A stretch of 64,000 nucleotides of DNA from Rhizobiaceae bacterium (GTDB lineage Bacteria > Pseudomonadota > Alphaproteobacteria > Rhizobiales > Rhizobiaceae): assembly GCA_023953845.1 (NCBI GenBank), contig JAMLJC010000001.1:1054001-1118000 (forward strand), written 5' to 3'. The notes beneath the pieces were generated by a model. The model made no database searches. It saw only the letters and a list, made by a program, of their open reading frames with translations, and was not told the DNA's origin. This document shows positions 16,487 to 25,715 of the stretch, in pieces (the stretch's first letter is position 1; each line of letters begins with the position of its first letter). The position numbers were made by a program, and so were the translations under genes.

Positions 16487-17220
16487 CAACCGCGACTGTC
16501 CAACAGACGGCCGGTCCGGTTCTCGAATTGAAGGGACTGAGTGCCAACTACGATCACGTCGAAGCCCTGAAGAGCGCCGATATCCATATCGGAAAAGGCG
16601 AACTCGTTGCGGTGCTCGGTCCGAACGGCGCTGGAAAGTCGACGCTTCTTCGCGCGATCATGGGGCTCGTGCCTAATCGGGGCGACGTCCGCTTCTTGGG
16701 CAGCAGCCTGCCACGCCGCGACCCCGTCGGAGCGGCGAGTCGGGGGGTGGTGCTGGTGCCGGAAGGGCGCGGCATTTTCGGTCCGATGACCGTCTACGAG
16801 AATCTTGAGCTCGGTGCATACAGGATCGGTCGCGACCGGCATGAGTTTCAGCGGCGCTTGGCACATGTCTTCGAGCTTTTTCCTCGACTCAAGGAGCGGC
16901 TGACACAGGTCTCAGGCTCAATGTCGGGCGGCGAACAGCAGATGGTCGCAATTGGCCGCGCTTTGATGGCTGATCCGAAGGTGCTGCTGCTCGATGAGCC
17001 GTCGCTCGGTCTCGCTCCTCGTGTCACCGACGAAATCCTCGATACGCTTGGCCAACTGAGCGCGAGCGGTCTGCCAGTGCTGCTAGTCGAACAAAAGGCA
17101 CCACTCGCGTTGAAGCTTGCTCGCCGGGCCTATCTTCTTTCCCTCGGTCGCATCGTGGCAACGATCGATCCCCGCGAGGTGAAATCGCATGACGAACTCG
17201 CCCAGTATTACTTCACCTGA
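16483..17220 (+). CDS. ABC transporter ATP-binding protein (LivF type)
   Basis: A 245-residue ABC ATPase. Walker A is GPNGAGKST, the signature is MSGGEQQM, Walker B is LLLDEPSLGLAP, and the LivF-like context VPEGRGIFGPMTVYENLELGAY is present. The frame extends upstream, but the ATG at 16483 overlaps the binding-protein stop codon (ATGA) and begins the conserved domain. It is one of two ATPases of the five-component importer. Confidence 0.92.
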   Translation: MTTATVQQTAGPVLELKGLSANYDHVEALKSADIHIGKGELVAVLGPNGAGKSTLLRAIMGLVPNRGDVRFLGSSLPRRDPVGAASRGVVLVPEGRGIFGPMTVYENLELGAYRIGRDRHEFQRRLAHVFELFPRLKERLTQVSGSMSGGEQQMVAIGRALMADPKVLLLDEPSLGLAPRVTDEILDTLGQLSASGLPVLLVEQKAPLALKLARRAYLLSLGRIVATIDPREVKSHDELAQYYFT

Positions 17221-18193
17221 CGCCGCCATGATCACTGACCGCACAGCCTTGCAACGCTCCCGCCCGCTCGCCACGATCGGCATTTGGGTCATTTGCATAC
17301 TAATTGTCGGCTACGCGGTGATTTTTGGTGGATATATTTCAACCGTCATCGCGTTCGCGCTGATCTACAGCGTCTTCGTGTCGGGGCTCAACATCTTCAT
17401 GGGCCTGACAGCGCAGGTGTCGTTCGGGCAAAGCGCCTTTGCAGCGATTGGCGGTTATACGTCCGCCGTGCTGACAACGACCTATGAATGGATGCCCGTT
17501 CCAGCGATGGTCGTGGGAATCGCCTTAGCGCTGGTCATTGCTTTCCTGATCGGATTTCCGACGCTGCGCCTTAAGGGCCACTACCTTGCCATGGCGACGC
17601 TCGCCATTGGCCTTATCACATATGAGATTGCCGTCGAATGGGAGCCGGTGACGCAAGGCTATCTCGGTATTTCCGGCATCCCGCCACTCGGCATAGGGCC
17701 GTTCGAGGCGGTGAGCGATCGCCAAATATTGGTCACACTATCGATAATCGTAATCCTGGTTGCACTCGCCATCACCAACATCCGCCGATCGCGGCTTGGT
17801 CGCGCTTTCGCGGCGATTGCCGGCAGCGAAGAGGCGGCGAGTGCGCTCGGCATTAATGTCGCCCAATACAAGCTGCTGTCCTTCCTGCTTGCCGCGGTTC
17901 TTGCCAGTATCTCCGGTTCGCTCTTCGTCCATGTTGTTGGTTATGTCAGTCCTGAAGTTTTCGGCCTCCACATGGTCGTCCAAGCCTTCGCCATGGTCTA
18001 TATCGGCGGTCTCGGCACGGTCGTCGGCCCGATCATCGGTGCACTGATTGTCAGCCTGCTGCCTGAACTTTTCCGCAGCTTGCGCGACAGCCAAGACCTC
18101 GCCTATGGCGTCGCATTGATCCTGATTCTGATCTACGCGCCCAAAGGTTTGGCGGGTCTAGCAAACGCTCTCGACGCGCGGAGGGCGAAATGA
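17189..18193 (+). CDS. Branched-chain-amino-acid-type ABC transporter permease (LivM type)
   Basis: A 334-residue membrane protein with about 8-9 hydrophobic segments and the LivM/LivH signature GLTAQVSFGQSAFAAIGGYTSA near residues 70-92. It also has GRAFAAIAGSEEAASALGINV, the cytoplasmic loop thought to contact the ATPase. The start at 17189 overlaps the LivF end by 32 bp and has GAGGTG upstream. A later ATG at 17228 is possible. Confidence 0.92.
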   Translation: MTNSPSITSPDAAMITDRTALQRSRPLATIGIWVICILIVGYAVIFGGYISTVIAFALIYSVFVSGLNIFMGLTAQVSFGQSAFAAIGGYTSAVLTTTYEWMPVPAMVVGIALALVIAFLIGFPTLRLKGHYLAMATLAIGLITYEIAVEWEPVTQGYLGISGIPPLGIGPFEAVSDRQILVTLSIIVILVALAITNIRRSRLGRAFAAIAGSEEAASALGINVAQYKLLSFLLAAVLASISGSLFVHVVGYVSPEVFGLHMVVQAFAMVYIGGLGTVVGPIIGALIVSLLPELFRSLRDSQDLAYGVALILILIYAPKGLAGLANALDARRAK

Positions 18194-18945
18194 ACGCAAT
18201 CCTCGAAGTCCGGAACGCGACGCAACGTTTCGGTGGGCTTGTCGCGCTCAACAACGTCAGCTTCTCCGTACCGTCAAAGGGCGTGACGGCGGTCATCGGC
18301 CCGAACGGCGCCGGCAAGACAACGCTTTTCAACATCATTGCCGGCACGTTTCCGTTGAGTGAAGGCACGATCTTTTTAGGCGGCGAGGATGTTACGCCGT
18401 TGAAGCCCGCAACCAAGGCGGCGCGTGGCCTGATCCGCACCTTTCAGCTCGTAAAGCTTTTCCGGGACCTGACTGCGATCGAAAACGTCAAGGTAGGTTT
18501 CCACCTGCAGACCAAAGGCGGCCTCCTCGCCGCGCTTGTGCGGCCCGGTTGGTTCCGCAAGGCCGAACGTGACGTCGATGTCAGTGCGGCGGAGTTACTC
18601 GATTTCGTCGGCTTGGGAGAGGTGAAGGACAGCCCGGCATCTGTACTCCCCTACGGGCAGCAGCGACTTCTGGAGATCGCACGTGCGCTCGCTGCCAGGC
18701 CGCAAGTTCTATTGCTCGATGAGCCAGCGGCTGGACTTAACGCGGAGGAAAGTGAGCGGCTGGCGCAGACGATCCGCCGGATCGCCAGTGATGGCACCGC
18801 CGTCTTGCTCATTGAACACGATATGAAGCTGGTGATGGGCATCGCCGATGACGTCGTAGTCCTCGACTATGGTCGCAAGATTGCCCATGGCACGCCTGAC
18901 ACGGTCAAGAAAGATCCCGCGGTGATCGCGGCATATCTCGGATAG
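18190..18945 (+). CDS. ABC transporter ATP-binding protein (LivG type)
   Basis: A 251-residue ATPase with Walker A GPNGAGKTT, the LivG-type insert ARGLIRTFQLVKLFRDLTAIENVKVG, the variant signature VLPYGQQRLLEIARAL, and Walker B LLLDEPAAGLNAEE. The ATG overlaps the LivM stop codon by four bases, so translation is coupled. It pairs with the LivF-type ATPase. Confidence 0.93.
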   Translation: MNAILEVRNATQRFGGLVALNNVSFSVPSKGVTAVIGPNGAGKTTLFNIIAGTFPLSEGTIFLGGEDVTPLKPATKAARGLIRTFQLVKLFRDLTAIENVKVGFHLQTKGGLLAALVRPGWFRKAERDVDVSAAELLDFVGLGEVKDSPASVLPYGQQRLLEIARALAARPQVLLLDEPAAGLNAEESERLAQTIRRIASDGTAVLLIEHDMKLVMGIADDVVVLDYGRKIAHGTPDTVKKDPAVIAAYLG

Positions 18946-18953
18946 GGATCGCC

Positions 18954-19832
18954 ATGGACAGTCTCAACCTCATCTTCCAGAGTCTTGTCAGCGGCATCAG
19001 CATCGGCTGTGTTTACGGCCTGATCGGCATCGGCTTCTGCGTCATCTACAATGCCAGCGGTATCGTTAATTTCGCCCAGGGCGCCTTCGTCATGCTGGGC
19101 GGGATGATCACCTACGTCTTAATGGACCGGTTCCATTGGCCATATCTGTTTGCAGCGATCGGCGCTGTTGTCGTGACAGCCGCCGTCGGGGCGGGCCTTC
19201 AGCGATTGGTGGTACGGCCACTCTGGAAACGCAACGCCCCAATGTTCGTGATGATCCTAGCGACGCTCGCCGCCGAAATCGTCATCGAGCGTCTGACCTT
19301 CTTTCTTGTCGGCGACCAGCCCAAGACTTTGCCCACCATCAGCGACCTACCGCCTGTCATGCTCGGCGGGGTGGCGATCAACTTCCAGTCACTCCTCATC
19401 ATGGTGGGTTCGGTACTAATCGTCGTGGCGCTCGGTCTATTTTTCAAATCCACACTTATCGGCAAAGCCATGCGGGCAGTCTCGATTAATGCTGAGGCGG
19501 CCGCACTCCAAGGCATTCCGGTATCGCTGATGCTGACGCTCGCCTTCGCGCTAAGCGCTGTGCTCGGTGCGGTTGCTGGCATATTGCTGACGCCCACACA
19601 GTACACAGCCTTCAACATGGGCGTGCCTTTCGCGATTTCCGGCTTCATTGCCGCCATTATCGGCGGTTTCGGCAGGCCGCTCGGCGCCTTTCTCGGTGGC
19701 ATTGCACTCGGCCTCATCCAGTCGATGGCGATCCTCGAACTCGGTGCAGGCTCCAGAAACGTCGCAGCGTTGTCCCTGCTCCTCCTCTTCCTCTTCTTCC
19801 GCCCCTCCGGACTGCTTGGCAGTTCGCGGTGA
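18954..19832 (+). CDS. Branched-chain-amino-acid-type ABC transporter permease (LivH type)
   Basis: A 292-residue membrane protein with about 8 hydrophobic segments. The LivH hallmark is SGIVNFAQGAFVMLGGMITYVL near residues 36-57, and GKAMRAVSINAEAAALQGIPVSLML is the ATPase-contact loop. It completes the importer set (binding protein, LivF, LivM, LivG, LivH). The gene order differs from E. coli liv but is common in catabolic clusters. Confidence 0.92.
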   Translation: MDSLNLIFQSLVSGISIGCVYGLIGIGFCVIYNASGIVNFAQGAFVMLGGMITYVLMDRFHWPYLFAAIGAVVVTAAVGAGLQRLVVRPLWKRNAPMFVMILATLAAEIVIERLTFFLVGDQPKTLPTISDLPPVMLGGVAINFQSLLIMVGSVLIVVALGLFFKSTLIGKAMRAVSINAEAAALQGIPVSLMLTLAFALSAVLGAVAGILLTPTQYTAFNMGVPFAISGFIAAIIGGFGRPLGAFLGGIALGLIQSMAILELGAGSRNVAALSLLLLFLFFRPSGLLGSSR

Positions 19833-19850
19833 CAACTTGGGAACACAACC

Positions 19851-20183
19851 ATGAACATAAAATCAATCGATTGGAATAGCATCCCTTGGACGCCTGTGCG
19901 CGAAGGCGTGGAACGCAAAGCCATCTCGGGCGAAGGTGCTACGGTTGCTTTGCACCGGTTACAACCGGGCCACGAGCCGAAGCCGCATTCGCACGAAAAC
20001 GAGCAGATTGCCTACATTCTCAAAGGCACGATTCGGTTCTTCGTGGGTGAGGAGGTGCGCCTGATTGGCCCAGGCGAGCTCCTGGTGATTCCTCCGAATG
20101 TCCGTCATTGGGGCGAGGTGGTGGGCGACGAGGAGGTGCTGAACCTCGACGTCTTCACGCCGCCTCGGCCGGAATACGGTTGA
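19851..20183 (+). CDS. Cupin domain-containing protein
   Basis: A 110-residue single-domain cupin. Motif 1 is PGHEPKPHSHENEQIAYILKGTIRFF with the usual His-His-Glu metal ligands, and motif 2 is PGELLVIPPNVRHWGE with the fourth His. It could bind a metal and act as a small dioxygenase, isomerase or ligand sensor. It lies between the importer and the CoA ligase in the same orientation with short gaps, so it probably belongs to the same operon. No specific substrate can be named. Confidence 0.88.
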   Translation: MNIKSIDWNSIPWTPVREGVERKAISGEGATVALHRLQPGHEPKPHSHENEQIAYILKGTIRFFVGEEVRLIGPGELLVIPPNVRHWGEVVGDEEVLNLDVFTPPRPEYG

Positions 20184-20194
20184 GGAGGCGGATC

Positions 20195-21718
20195 GTGAAC
20201 ATTGGACTATGGTTGGCCCGTACGGCCGAATGTTTTCCGAACCTGCCCGCCGTCGCATTGGGCACGCAAACGATCGCCAACTATCGCGATCTCGCTAACG
20301 AGGTTGCGCGCCTTGCCGGCAGTCTAACGACGAGGCTGGGAGTCAAGCCGGGAGACAGGATCGCCATCGCTGCGAAGAACGAACCGGATTACGTCACGGC
20401 GCTCTACGCGATCTGGTTTGCTGGCGCTGTTGCCGTACCTTTAAATGCCAAGCTGCATGCGCAGGAGATCGCTTACGCGCTCGAACATTCCGGCGCGCGC
20501 GTCGTCTTCGCGTCAAAGGGGTTGGATTCGGATGTTGCCAGCTCAGCCGTCACGAACGTGACGCATCTAATCACGCTCGGCAGCCCAGCTTTCCACCAAC
20601 TCTGCAATGGTGACCCCATAAAACCGGTCCTACGCGCCGCCGATGATCTCGCGTGGCTATTCTACACCAGCGGCACGACGGGGCGGCCGAAGGGCGCCTG
20701 CCTATCGCATCGCAATCTCGCCGCCATGTCTTATGCCTATCTTGCCGAAGTCGATCCCACAGCGCCGGGTGACTCGATTGTCCATGCGGCCCCGATGAGC
20801 CATGGCTCAGGCCTTTACATGATGGCGCATATTCTGCGTGGTGCCATCAACATTGTGCCGGAATCGGGAGGCTTCGAAACAGACGAGATTTTTACGCTGG
20901 CGCAACATTGGCGCCGCATGTCGCTTTTTGCAGCGCCGACCATGGTCAAGCGGATGGTCGCGCAGGCGTCGGGCGCAGACGTTTCGGCTTTCCGCAGCAT
21001 CGTCTACGGCGGCGGACCGATGTATGTCGAGGACGCCGTTGCTGCGCTCGATGCTTTTGGCCCACGCCTTGCCCAGATTTATGGTCAGGGCGAGACGCCG
21101 ATGACGATAACCACACTCGATCGCTCGATCATTGCCGACCGTAGCCGGCCTGATTGGCGCGCCTGCCTGGGCAGCGTCGGCCGGCCTTTCGATCTTGTCG
21201 ACGTCATCGTTGCGGGAGAAGACGACCAACCGCTGCCACTTGGCGAGACCGGCGAAGTCCTGGTGCGTGGTCCGACTGTGATGAGCGGCTACTGGAACGA
21301 CGAAGTGGCCACCGCGAAAACTCTCCGTAATGGCTGGCTGCATACGGGCGATATCGGTGCCTTTGACGGAAGCGGCAACCTTACGCTCAAGGATCGCTCC
21401 AAGGACGTGATCATCTCTGGCGGCACGAACATTTATCCGCGCGAGGTAGAAGAGGTACTTCTCTCCCACTCCGGCGTGCGTGAAGTCTCGGTCATCGGTC
21501 GGCCGGATTCCGAGTGGGGCGAAGTTGTCATCGCCTATGTGGTCGGGGATGTTTCGACCAGCGAATTAGACGCCTTGTGCCTCGCCAATATCGCACGTTT
21601 TAAGCGGCCGAAGGACTATGTGTTCGTGGCGGCATTGCCAAAGAACAACTACGGCAAGGTCGTCAAGACGGAACTGCGTGAGTACGACGCTAAGTCAGTG
21701 CTCACCAGAACGGAATAG
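20195..21718 (+). CDS. AMP-dependent acyl-CoA ligase
   Basis: A 507-residue ANL-superfamily adenylating enzyme. The phosphate loop is YTSGTTGRPKGACLSH (residues 158-173), the A5-like motif is YGQGETPMT, the hinge region is GWLHTGDIGAFDGSGNLTLKDRSKDVIISGG, and the C-terminal catalytic Lys is in KNNYGKV. It should activate a carboxylic acid as acyl-AMP and then acyl-CoA. The GTG at 20195 with GAGGAGG upstream is chosen; the open frame before it overlaps the cupin gene. Thiolase and aldolase genes follow, consistent with beta-oxidation-like processing. Confidence 0.93.
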   Translation: MNIGLWLARTAECFPNLPAVALGTQTIANYRDLANEVARLAGSLTTRLGVKPGDRIAIAAKNEPDYVTALYAIWFAGAVAVPLNAKLHAQEIAYALEHSGARVVFASKGLDSDVASSAVTNVTHLITLGSPAFHQLCNGDPIKPVLRAADDLAWLFYTSGTTGRPKGACLSHRNLAAMSYAYLAEVDPTAPGDSIVHAAPMSHGSGLYMMAHILRGAINIVPESGGFETDEIFTLAQHWRRMSLFAAPTMVKRMVAQASGADVSAFRSIVYGGGPMYVEDAVAALDAFGPRLAQIYGQGETPMTITTLDRSIIADRSRPDWRACLGSVGRPFDLVDVIVAGEDDQPLPLGETGEVLVRGPTVMSGYWNDEVATAKTLRNGWLHTGDIGAFDGSGNLTLKDRSKDVIISGGTNIYPREVEEVLLSHSGVREVSVIGRPDSEWGEVVIAYVVGDVSTSELDALCLANIARFKRPKDYVFVAALPKNNYGKVVKTELREYDAKSVLTRTE

Positions 21719-21736
21719 CACGGGCGGGAGGAAATT

Positions 21737-22903
21737 ATGACTGATCCAATTATCGTGGGCTGGGCCCATACACCTTTCGGCAAGCACGAAGACAAGGATG
21801 CGGAAGCGCTGGTGGCCGACGTCGCCGGCGCTGCCATTGAAAACGCCGGGTTGGAGGCCGACGACATCGACGCCGTTTTCGTCGGCATGTTCAACAGCGG
21901 CATGTCGAAACAGGACTTTCCGGCAAGCCTCGTGCTGCAATCCGTTCCGGAGCTGCGCTTCAAGCCGATGAGCCGGGCGGAGAATGCCTGCGCCTCGGGG
22001 AGTGCCGCCCTCCATGCCGGCCGTAATTTCCTCAAGGCGAGACAGGGGCGCAATGTCCTCGTCATCGGCGTAGAGAAGATGACCGGGACGAGCACGGCGC
22101 ATGTCGGCGACGCGCTGCTCGGCGCGAGCTACCGCAAGGAGGAAGCCGACATGCCGGCGGGTTTCGCCGGCGTGTTTGCCCATATGAGCCGCGCCTATTT
22201 CCAGAAATTCGGCGACCAGTCGGACGCGCTCGCCATGATCGCGGCCAAGAACCACCGCAACGGCGTCGACAACCCCTATGCGCAGATGCGCAAGGATCTC
22301 GGCTTCGACTTCTGCCGCACTATCAGCGACAAGAATCCGATGGTCGCGCCACCGCTCAGGCGGACGGATTGCTCGCCCATTTCCGATGGTGCCGCCGCCC
22401 TCGTACTTTCGCTCGATGATGACGCTATGAATTTCAGGCGTGCAGTCCGTTTCCGCTCTGCCGCTCACGTCAATGATCACATGCCGCTTTCAAAACGTGA
22501 TGTCTGGCGGTTGGAAGGCGCGTCGGAGGCCTGGCGGCGGGCGCTGGAGGCGGCAAACGCCAGGATCGGCGATCTCTCCTTCGTGGAGGTGCACGACTGC
22601 TTCACCATTGCCGAGCTCATGTCCTACGAGGCCATGGGGCTGACGGGCGAAGGTGAAGGCGCAAGGGCGATCCTGGAAGGTTGGACCGAGAAGGACGGGC
22701 GGCTGCCGGTCAACCGCTCCGGCGGCCTCAAGGCGAAGGGCCATCCGGTCGGGGCGACCGGCGTTTCTATGCATGTGCTCGCCGCCATGCAGCTCACCGG
22801 CGAAGCCGGCGACCTGCAATTGCCGAAGGCTGACCTGGCCGGCGTGTTCAATATGGGCGGCAGTGGCGTCGCCAATTACGTCTCGATATTGGAGGCGGTG
22901 TAA
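21737..22903 (+). CDS. Thiolase family protein (SCP2/acetyl-CoA acetyltransferase type)
   Basis: A 388-residue thiolase-like enzyme. The nucleophile Cys84 lies in ENACASGSAALHAG, VEVHDCFTIAELMSYE carries the His of the SCP-x/thiolase branch, and the C-terminal SGGLKAKGHPVGATG contains the conserved GHPxGATG. It should cleave a beta-ketoacyl-CoA with CoA. Parts of this gene are visibly higher in GC than the preceding ligase gene, which may mean a different origin. It follows the ligase by 18 bp. Confidence 0.92.
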   Translation: MTDPIIVGWAHTPFGKHEDKDAEALVADVAGAAIENAGLEADDIDAVFVGMFNSGMSKQDFPASLVLQSVPELRFKPMSRAENACASGSAALHAGRNFLKARQGRNVLVIGVEKMTGTSTAHVGDALLGASYRKEEADMPAGFAGVFAHMSRAYFQKFGDQSDALAMIAAKNHRNGVDNPYAQMRKDLGFDFCRTISDKNPMVAPPLRRTDCSPISDGAAALVLSLDDDAMNFRRAVRFRSAAHVNDHMPLSKRDVWRLEGASEAWRRALEAANARIGDLSFVEVHDCFTIAELMSYEAMGLTGEGEGARAILEGWTEKDGRLPVNRSGGLKAKGHPVGATGVSMHVLAAMQLTGEAGDLQLPKADLAGVFNMGGSGVANYVSILEAV

Positions 22904-22906
22904 GAC

Positions 22907-23668
22907 ATGCTTGGCACCAAAGGAGGCTTACGCCAGCGCACGCTGGCGGGTGATATTCTGGGCGGCACGTTCCAGAAGACGCCTTCGCGTCATATTACCG
23001 AAATACTGGCGCTAAGTGGGCTTGATTTTGCGGTTGTCGACGCTGAGCATGCTCCATTCGGCATTGAAGCTATCGATGACATCCTAGCGGCGGCAAAAGG
23101 ATTTCCCGTACTCGTACGAATCCCGGCGCTAGGCTCGCCACTTCTCGGCCAGAGCCTCGATGCAGGGGCGACCGGCATCGTCGTTCCGCATGTCGTCGAC
23201 AGGGAAAGTGCGGCTGCCGCAGTTGCTGCCGCACGTTTTCATGGCGGCAAACGCGGGCTTTCGGCATCCGGTCGAGCAGGTCTTTATGGCGGTCTGCCAC
23301 TCGACGGCTACATGAAAGCGAGCGACGCCGATGTCAGCATCTGGTGTCAAATTGAGGATGCAGAGGCCATCCGTAATATCGAAGAGATCTGTGCCACACC
23401 CGAAGTCGACGTTCTTTTCGTGGGACGGGCGGATCTGATGCAATCGCTCGGAGCATCGCGGCTCGACGATCCCTCTGTAGAGCGCGCCGTGGCGCGGGTT
23501 GCCGAAGTGGCCCAGGCCACAGGCAAGCGGCTGGCTATCTTTCTAGGTGATACCTCGGAGGTGACGAAATGGAAGTCGCTTGGCTTTTCAATTCTCGTTT
23601 GCGGCTCAGATCAGTCTATGCTCCGTTCCGCGACACGATCCATTAAAATGGTTGCTGACGAAGGGTAA
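22907..23668 (+). CDS. HpcH/HpaI aldolase/citrate lyase family protein
   Basis: A 253-residue class II aldolase relative (2-dehydro-3-deoxyglucarate aldolase/HpaI type). VVDAEHAPFGIE carries the catalytic His48. Metal-ligand acids lie in IWCQIEDAEAI and in FVGRADLMQSLG, where most relatives have GPADL, so Pro is replaced by Arg. It would split a 4-hydroxy-2-oxo acid into pyruvate (or a related oxo acid) and an aldehyde. It starts 3 bp after the thiolase stop codon, at the end of the operon. Confidence 0.9.
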   Translation: MLGTKGGLRQRTLAGDILGGTFQKTPSRHITEILALSGLDFAVVDAEHAPFGIEAIDDILAAAKGFPVLVRIPALGSPLLGQSLDAGATGIVVPHVVDRESAAAAVAAARFHGGKRGLSASGRAGLYGGLPLDGYMKASDADVSIWCQIEDAEAIRNIEEICATPEVDVLFVGRADLMQSLGASRLDDPSVERAVARVAEVAQATGKRLAIFLGDTSEVTKWKSLGFSILVCGSDQSMLRSATRSIKMVADEG

Positions 23669-23719
23669 CTTTGAAATTTCCTCATCAGTTGTTTCCATAT
23701 TAATAGTCAGAAATCGGGA

Positions 23720-24700
23720 ATGGCAAAAAGTGCTAGCTTTATAGAACTTCGCCACCTACGTTACTTCGTAGCAGCCGCCGAGCATGGCAGCTTCCGGAAA
23801 ACGGGAGCAGCCCTAGGCATATCGCAGTCCGCCATCAGTCGATCCATACGTCATCTCGAAGACAGACTCGGCGTGTCACTCTTTCATCGCCACACAAGCG
23901 GGGTGTCACTTACCTACGCTGGCGAACGCTTTCTTCGTCGAACGCGGCAGGGTCTTAGGGCCATCGACGAAGGCGAGCGAAGCCTTGCCGTAATAGGGCG
24001 TGGTGAAGAAGGCGTCTTACGAATTGGCATTTTTTCGTCGCTTGCCTCGGGATTTTTATCCGATTTGCTCGGAACTTACGAAAAGACACACAATAAAGTT
24101 CGGCTGGATTTCATTGACGGAAGTCCAGCGGATCACATTGCAGCGATCAGGCAACTCCAACTTGATGTGGCATTTATAACCGGCACATCGGCGTGGAGCG
24201 ATTGTGAAACACAGCACCTCTGGTCCGAGCGCGTTTTCGTGGTACTTCCTGACCATCATCCTTTGACTGTAAAAAGCGAGGTTGGCTGGGCGGATTTAGC
24301 TGGAGAGGTTTTCATTGTCAGCGATATTGCTCCTGGCCCAGAGATTCACGATTATTTGGTCCAACGGCTCGCTGATCTTGGCCACCACCCACAGATCGAG
24401 CCTCAAAAAGTAGGACGGGACAATCTACTTACTCTCGTGGCACTGGGGCGCGGATTGACGGTAACAAGCGAAGCAACCACAGCAGCACGAATTCCGGGTG
24501 TCGTTTATCGGTCGATTGTCGGTGAGGTACTTCCGTTCAGCGCTGTATGGTCTTCGAAAAACGATAATCCCGCCTTTCGGAAATTGCTTAGTCTAGCCCG
24601 ATCGATGGCGCGCTCAAATAAGAGAAAGGCTTACGGTCATATGTCAACTGATGGAGCAGATCCCATTTCTTCCCTGCAAAATTTCAGCTCCTCGTCATAA
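23720..24700 (+). CDS. LysR family transcriptional regulator
   Basis: A 326-residue LysR-type regulator. The N-terminal helix-turn-helix is LRYFVAAAEHGSFRKTGAALGISQSAISRSIRHLEDRLGVSLFHR (about residues 9-55), followed by a periplasmic-binding-like effector domain. It is codirectional with, and downstream of, the catabolic genes rather than divergent, so its target promoter is not obvious. The gene is less GC-rich than its neighbours. It is the second regulator of the island besides IclR. Confidence 0.93.
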   Translation: MAKSASFIELRHLRYFVAAAEHGSFRKTGAALGISQSAISRSIRHLEDRLGVSLFHRHTSGVSLTYAGERFLRRTRQGLRAIDEGERSLAVIGRGEEGVLRIGIFSSLASGFLSDLLGTYEKTHNKVRLDFIDGSPADHIAAIRQLQLDVAFITGTSAWSDCETQHLWSERVFVVLPDHHPLTVKSEVGWADLAGEVFIVSDIAPGPEIHDYLVQRLADLGHHPQIEPQKVGRDNLLTLVALGRGLTVTSEATTAARIPGVVYRSIVGEVLPFSAVWSSKNDNPAFRKLLSLARSMARSNKRKAYGHMSTDGADPISSLQNFSSSS

Positions 24701-24881
24701 TGCGGGCAATCATTTTTGGGATAAGCCGATAAGCTCGCAGCGTTCCTCTCCCAAGGCGATGAAATTTCTCCACGAGTGATCAAATCGCGGCTGTAGCTAG
24801 CGGGTTGCAGCGGTGTTTATTGTCGCTTCAATACTGGCGATCAGGTCAAAATCCGATCGCAAAGACCGTGCGAGGATTGAT

Positions 24882-25445
24882 ATGGTTCGTACAACCCCCT
24901 TCGACTTCATCCAGGAAGCGACCCGTCAACATCGTCAACGCCATCGCTGTGGCGCTTACACTTTCGAAGACGGAGCCGGGTTGATCGCTCTGGCGAAAGC
25001 GGAGGCGCCCCGGCGGGTTGTCGAGCTCGGGACTGCACTCGGCTTTACGGCTTGCTGCCTTGCATTTGGTACCGACGACACAATGGTCGACACCGTTGAA
25101 GGCGATCCGGAGCATGTAATGCTTGCCCGTCGATATATTGCCGAAGCTGGGCTTCAAGATCGTGTGAAGGTTCATCAAGGCGACTTTCACTCTGTCCTGC
25201 CGCGTCTTGTCGGTCCCTATGATCTCGCTTTTTTTGACGGCTTTGCGCCTGATGATAAGCTTATCTGGGAACTATGCATGCTCTTGCGAGATGGCGGGGT
25301 GCTTGTTTGCGCTAACCTTGGCCTTGCCGAAGCTTCTAGCAGACGCGCCCTTGAACATGACCTTACTGATCGTTCTCGGTGGACAAAGATCGCAACATTG
25401 GAGGGCGGCTCCACACAGGTATACCGAAAGCTACCCGAGAAATGA
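24882..25445 (+). CDS. Class I SAM-dependent methyltransferase (O-methyltransferase-like)
   Basis: About 187 residues with a Rossmann methyltransferase fold. Motif I is RVVELGTALGFTACCLAFG, the acidic residue after strand 2 lies in TVEGDPEHVMLARRYI, motif III-like is VKVHQGDFHSVLP, and YDLAFFDGF follows. It resembles family 3 O-methyltransferases. The ATG at 24882 has GAGG 6 bp upstream and is preferred over 24813. It lies at the end of the catabolic island, converging on the conjugation cluster, and may methylate a catechol-type intermediate, though this is inference. Confidence 0.82.
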   Translation: MVRTTPFDFIQEATRQHRQRHRCGAYTFEDGAGLIALAKAEAPRRVVELGTALGFTACCLAFGTDDTMVDTVEGDPEHVMLARRYIAEAGLQDRVKVHQGDFHSVLPRLVGPYDLAFFDGFAPDDKLIWELCMLLRDGGVLVCANLGLAEASSRRALEHDLTDRSRWTKIATLEGGSTQVYRKLPEK

Positions 25446-25454
25446 TGGCAGGAG

Positions 25455-25494
25455 CTTCTACAATTCGGATGAAATCGTCAGCACTTTGTAGAAG
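25455..25494. terminator. Inverted repeat between convergent genes (possible terminator or element end)
   Basis: CTTCTACAA at 25455-25463 and its exact complement at 25486-25494, separated by 22 bp. The repeat straddles the stop codon of the DUF2274 gene, at the junction of catabolic island and conjugation genes. It has no strong T-run. Confidence 0.35.
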
Positions 25495-25714
25495 AGAGGT
25501 TCGTGCGCTTCATCTTCATAAAGCCTCGATCCGTCGCGATGAAGCGCTCCAGCATGGGCACGATCAGGCGGACGGGATCGGTCGGCGGCTGCCCGGCGTC
25601 GCGGCCAAGGATTTCGGCATAGGCGATCAGGTCGCGATGGAGGCTGGCAGGCAGCTCCACCGCGACCTTCACGGGCTTGTCGTCGGCGATCGGGCCGAGT
25701 TTCAGCTTCGCCAT
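25478..25714 (-). CDS. DUF2274 domain-containing protein
   Basis: A 78-residue protein with the DUF2274 pattern MAKLKLGPIADDKPVKVAVELPASLHRDLIAYAEIL, a probable ribbon-helix-helix-like fold. It closes trb clusters in many ICEs, directly after trbI. The ATG at 25714 with GGAGG upstream is chosen and overlaps the region of the trbI stop codon. The last residues (FMKMKRTNLSSTKC) look unlike a typical family end and may come from the element/cargo junction. Confidence 0.82.
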   Translation of the reverse strand: MAKLKLGPIADDKPVKVAVELPASLHRDLIAYAEILGRDAGQPPTDPVRLIVPMLERFIATDRGFMKMKRTNLSSTKC

Positions 25715-25715
25715 G

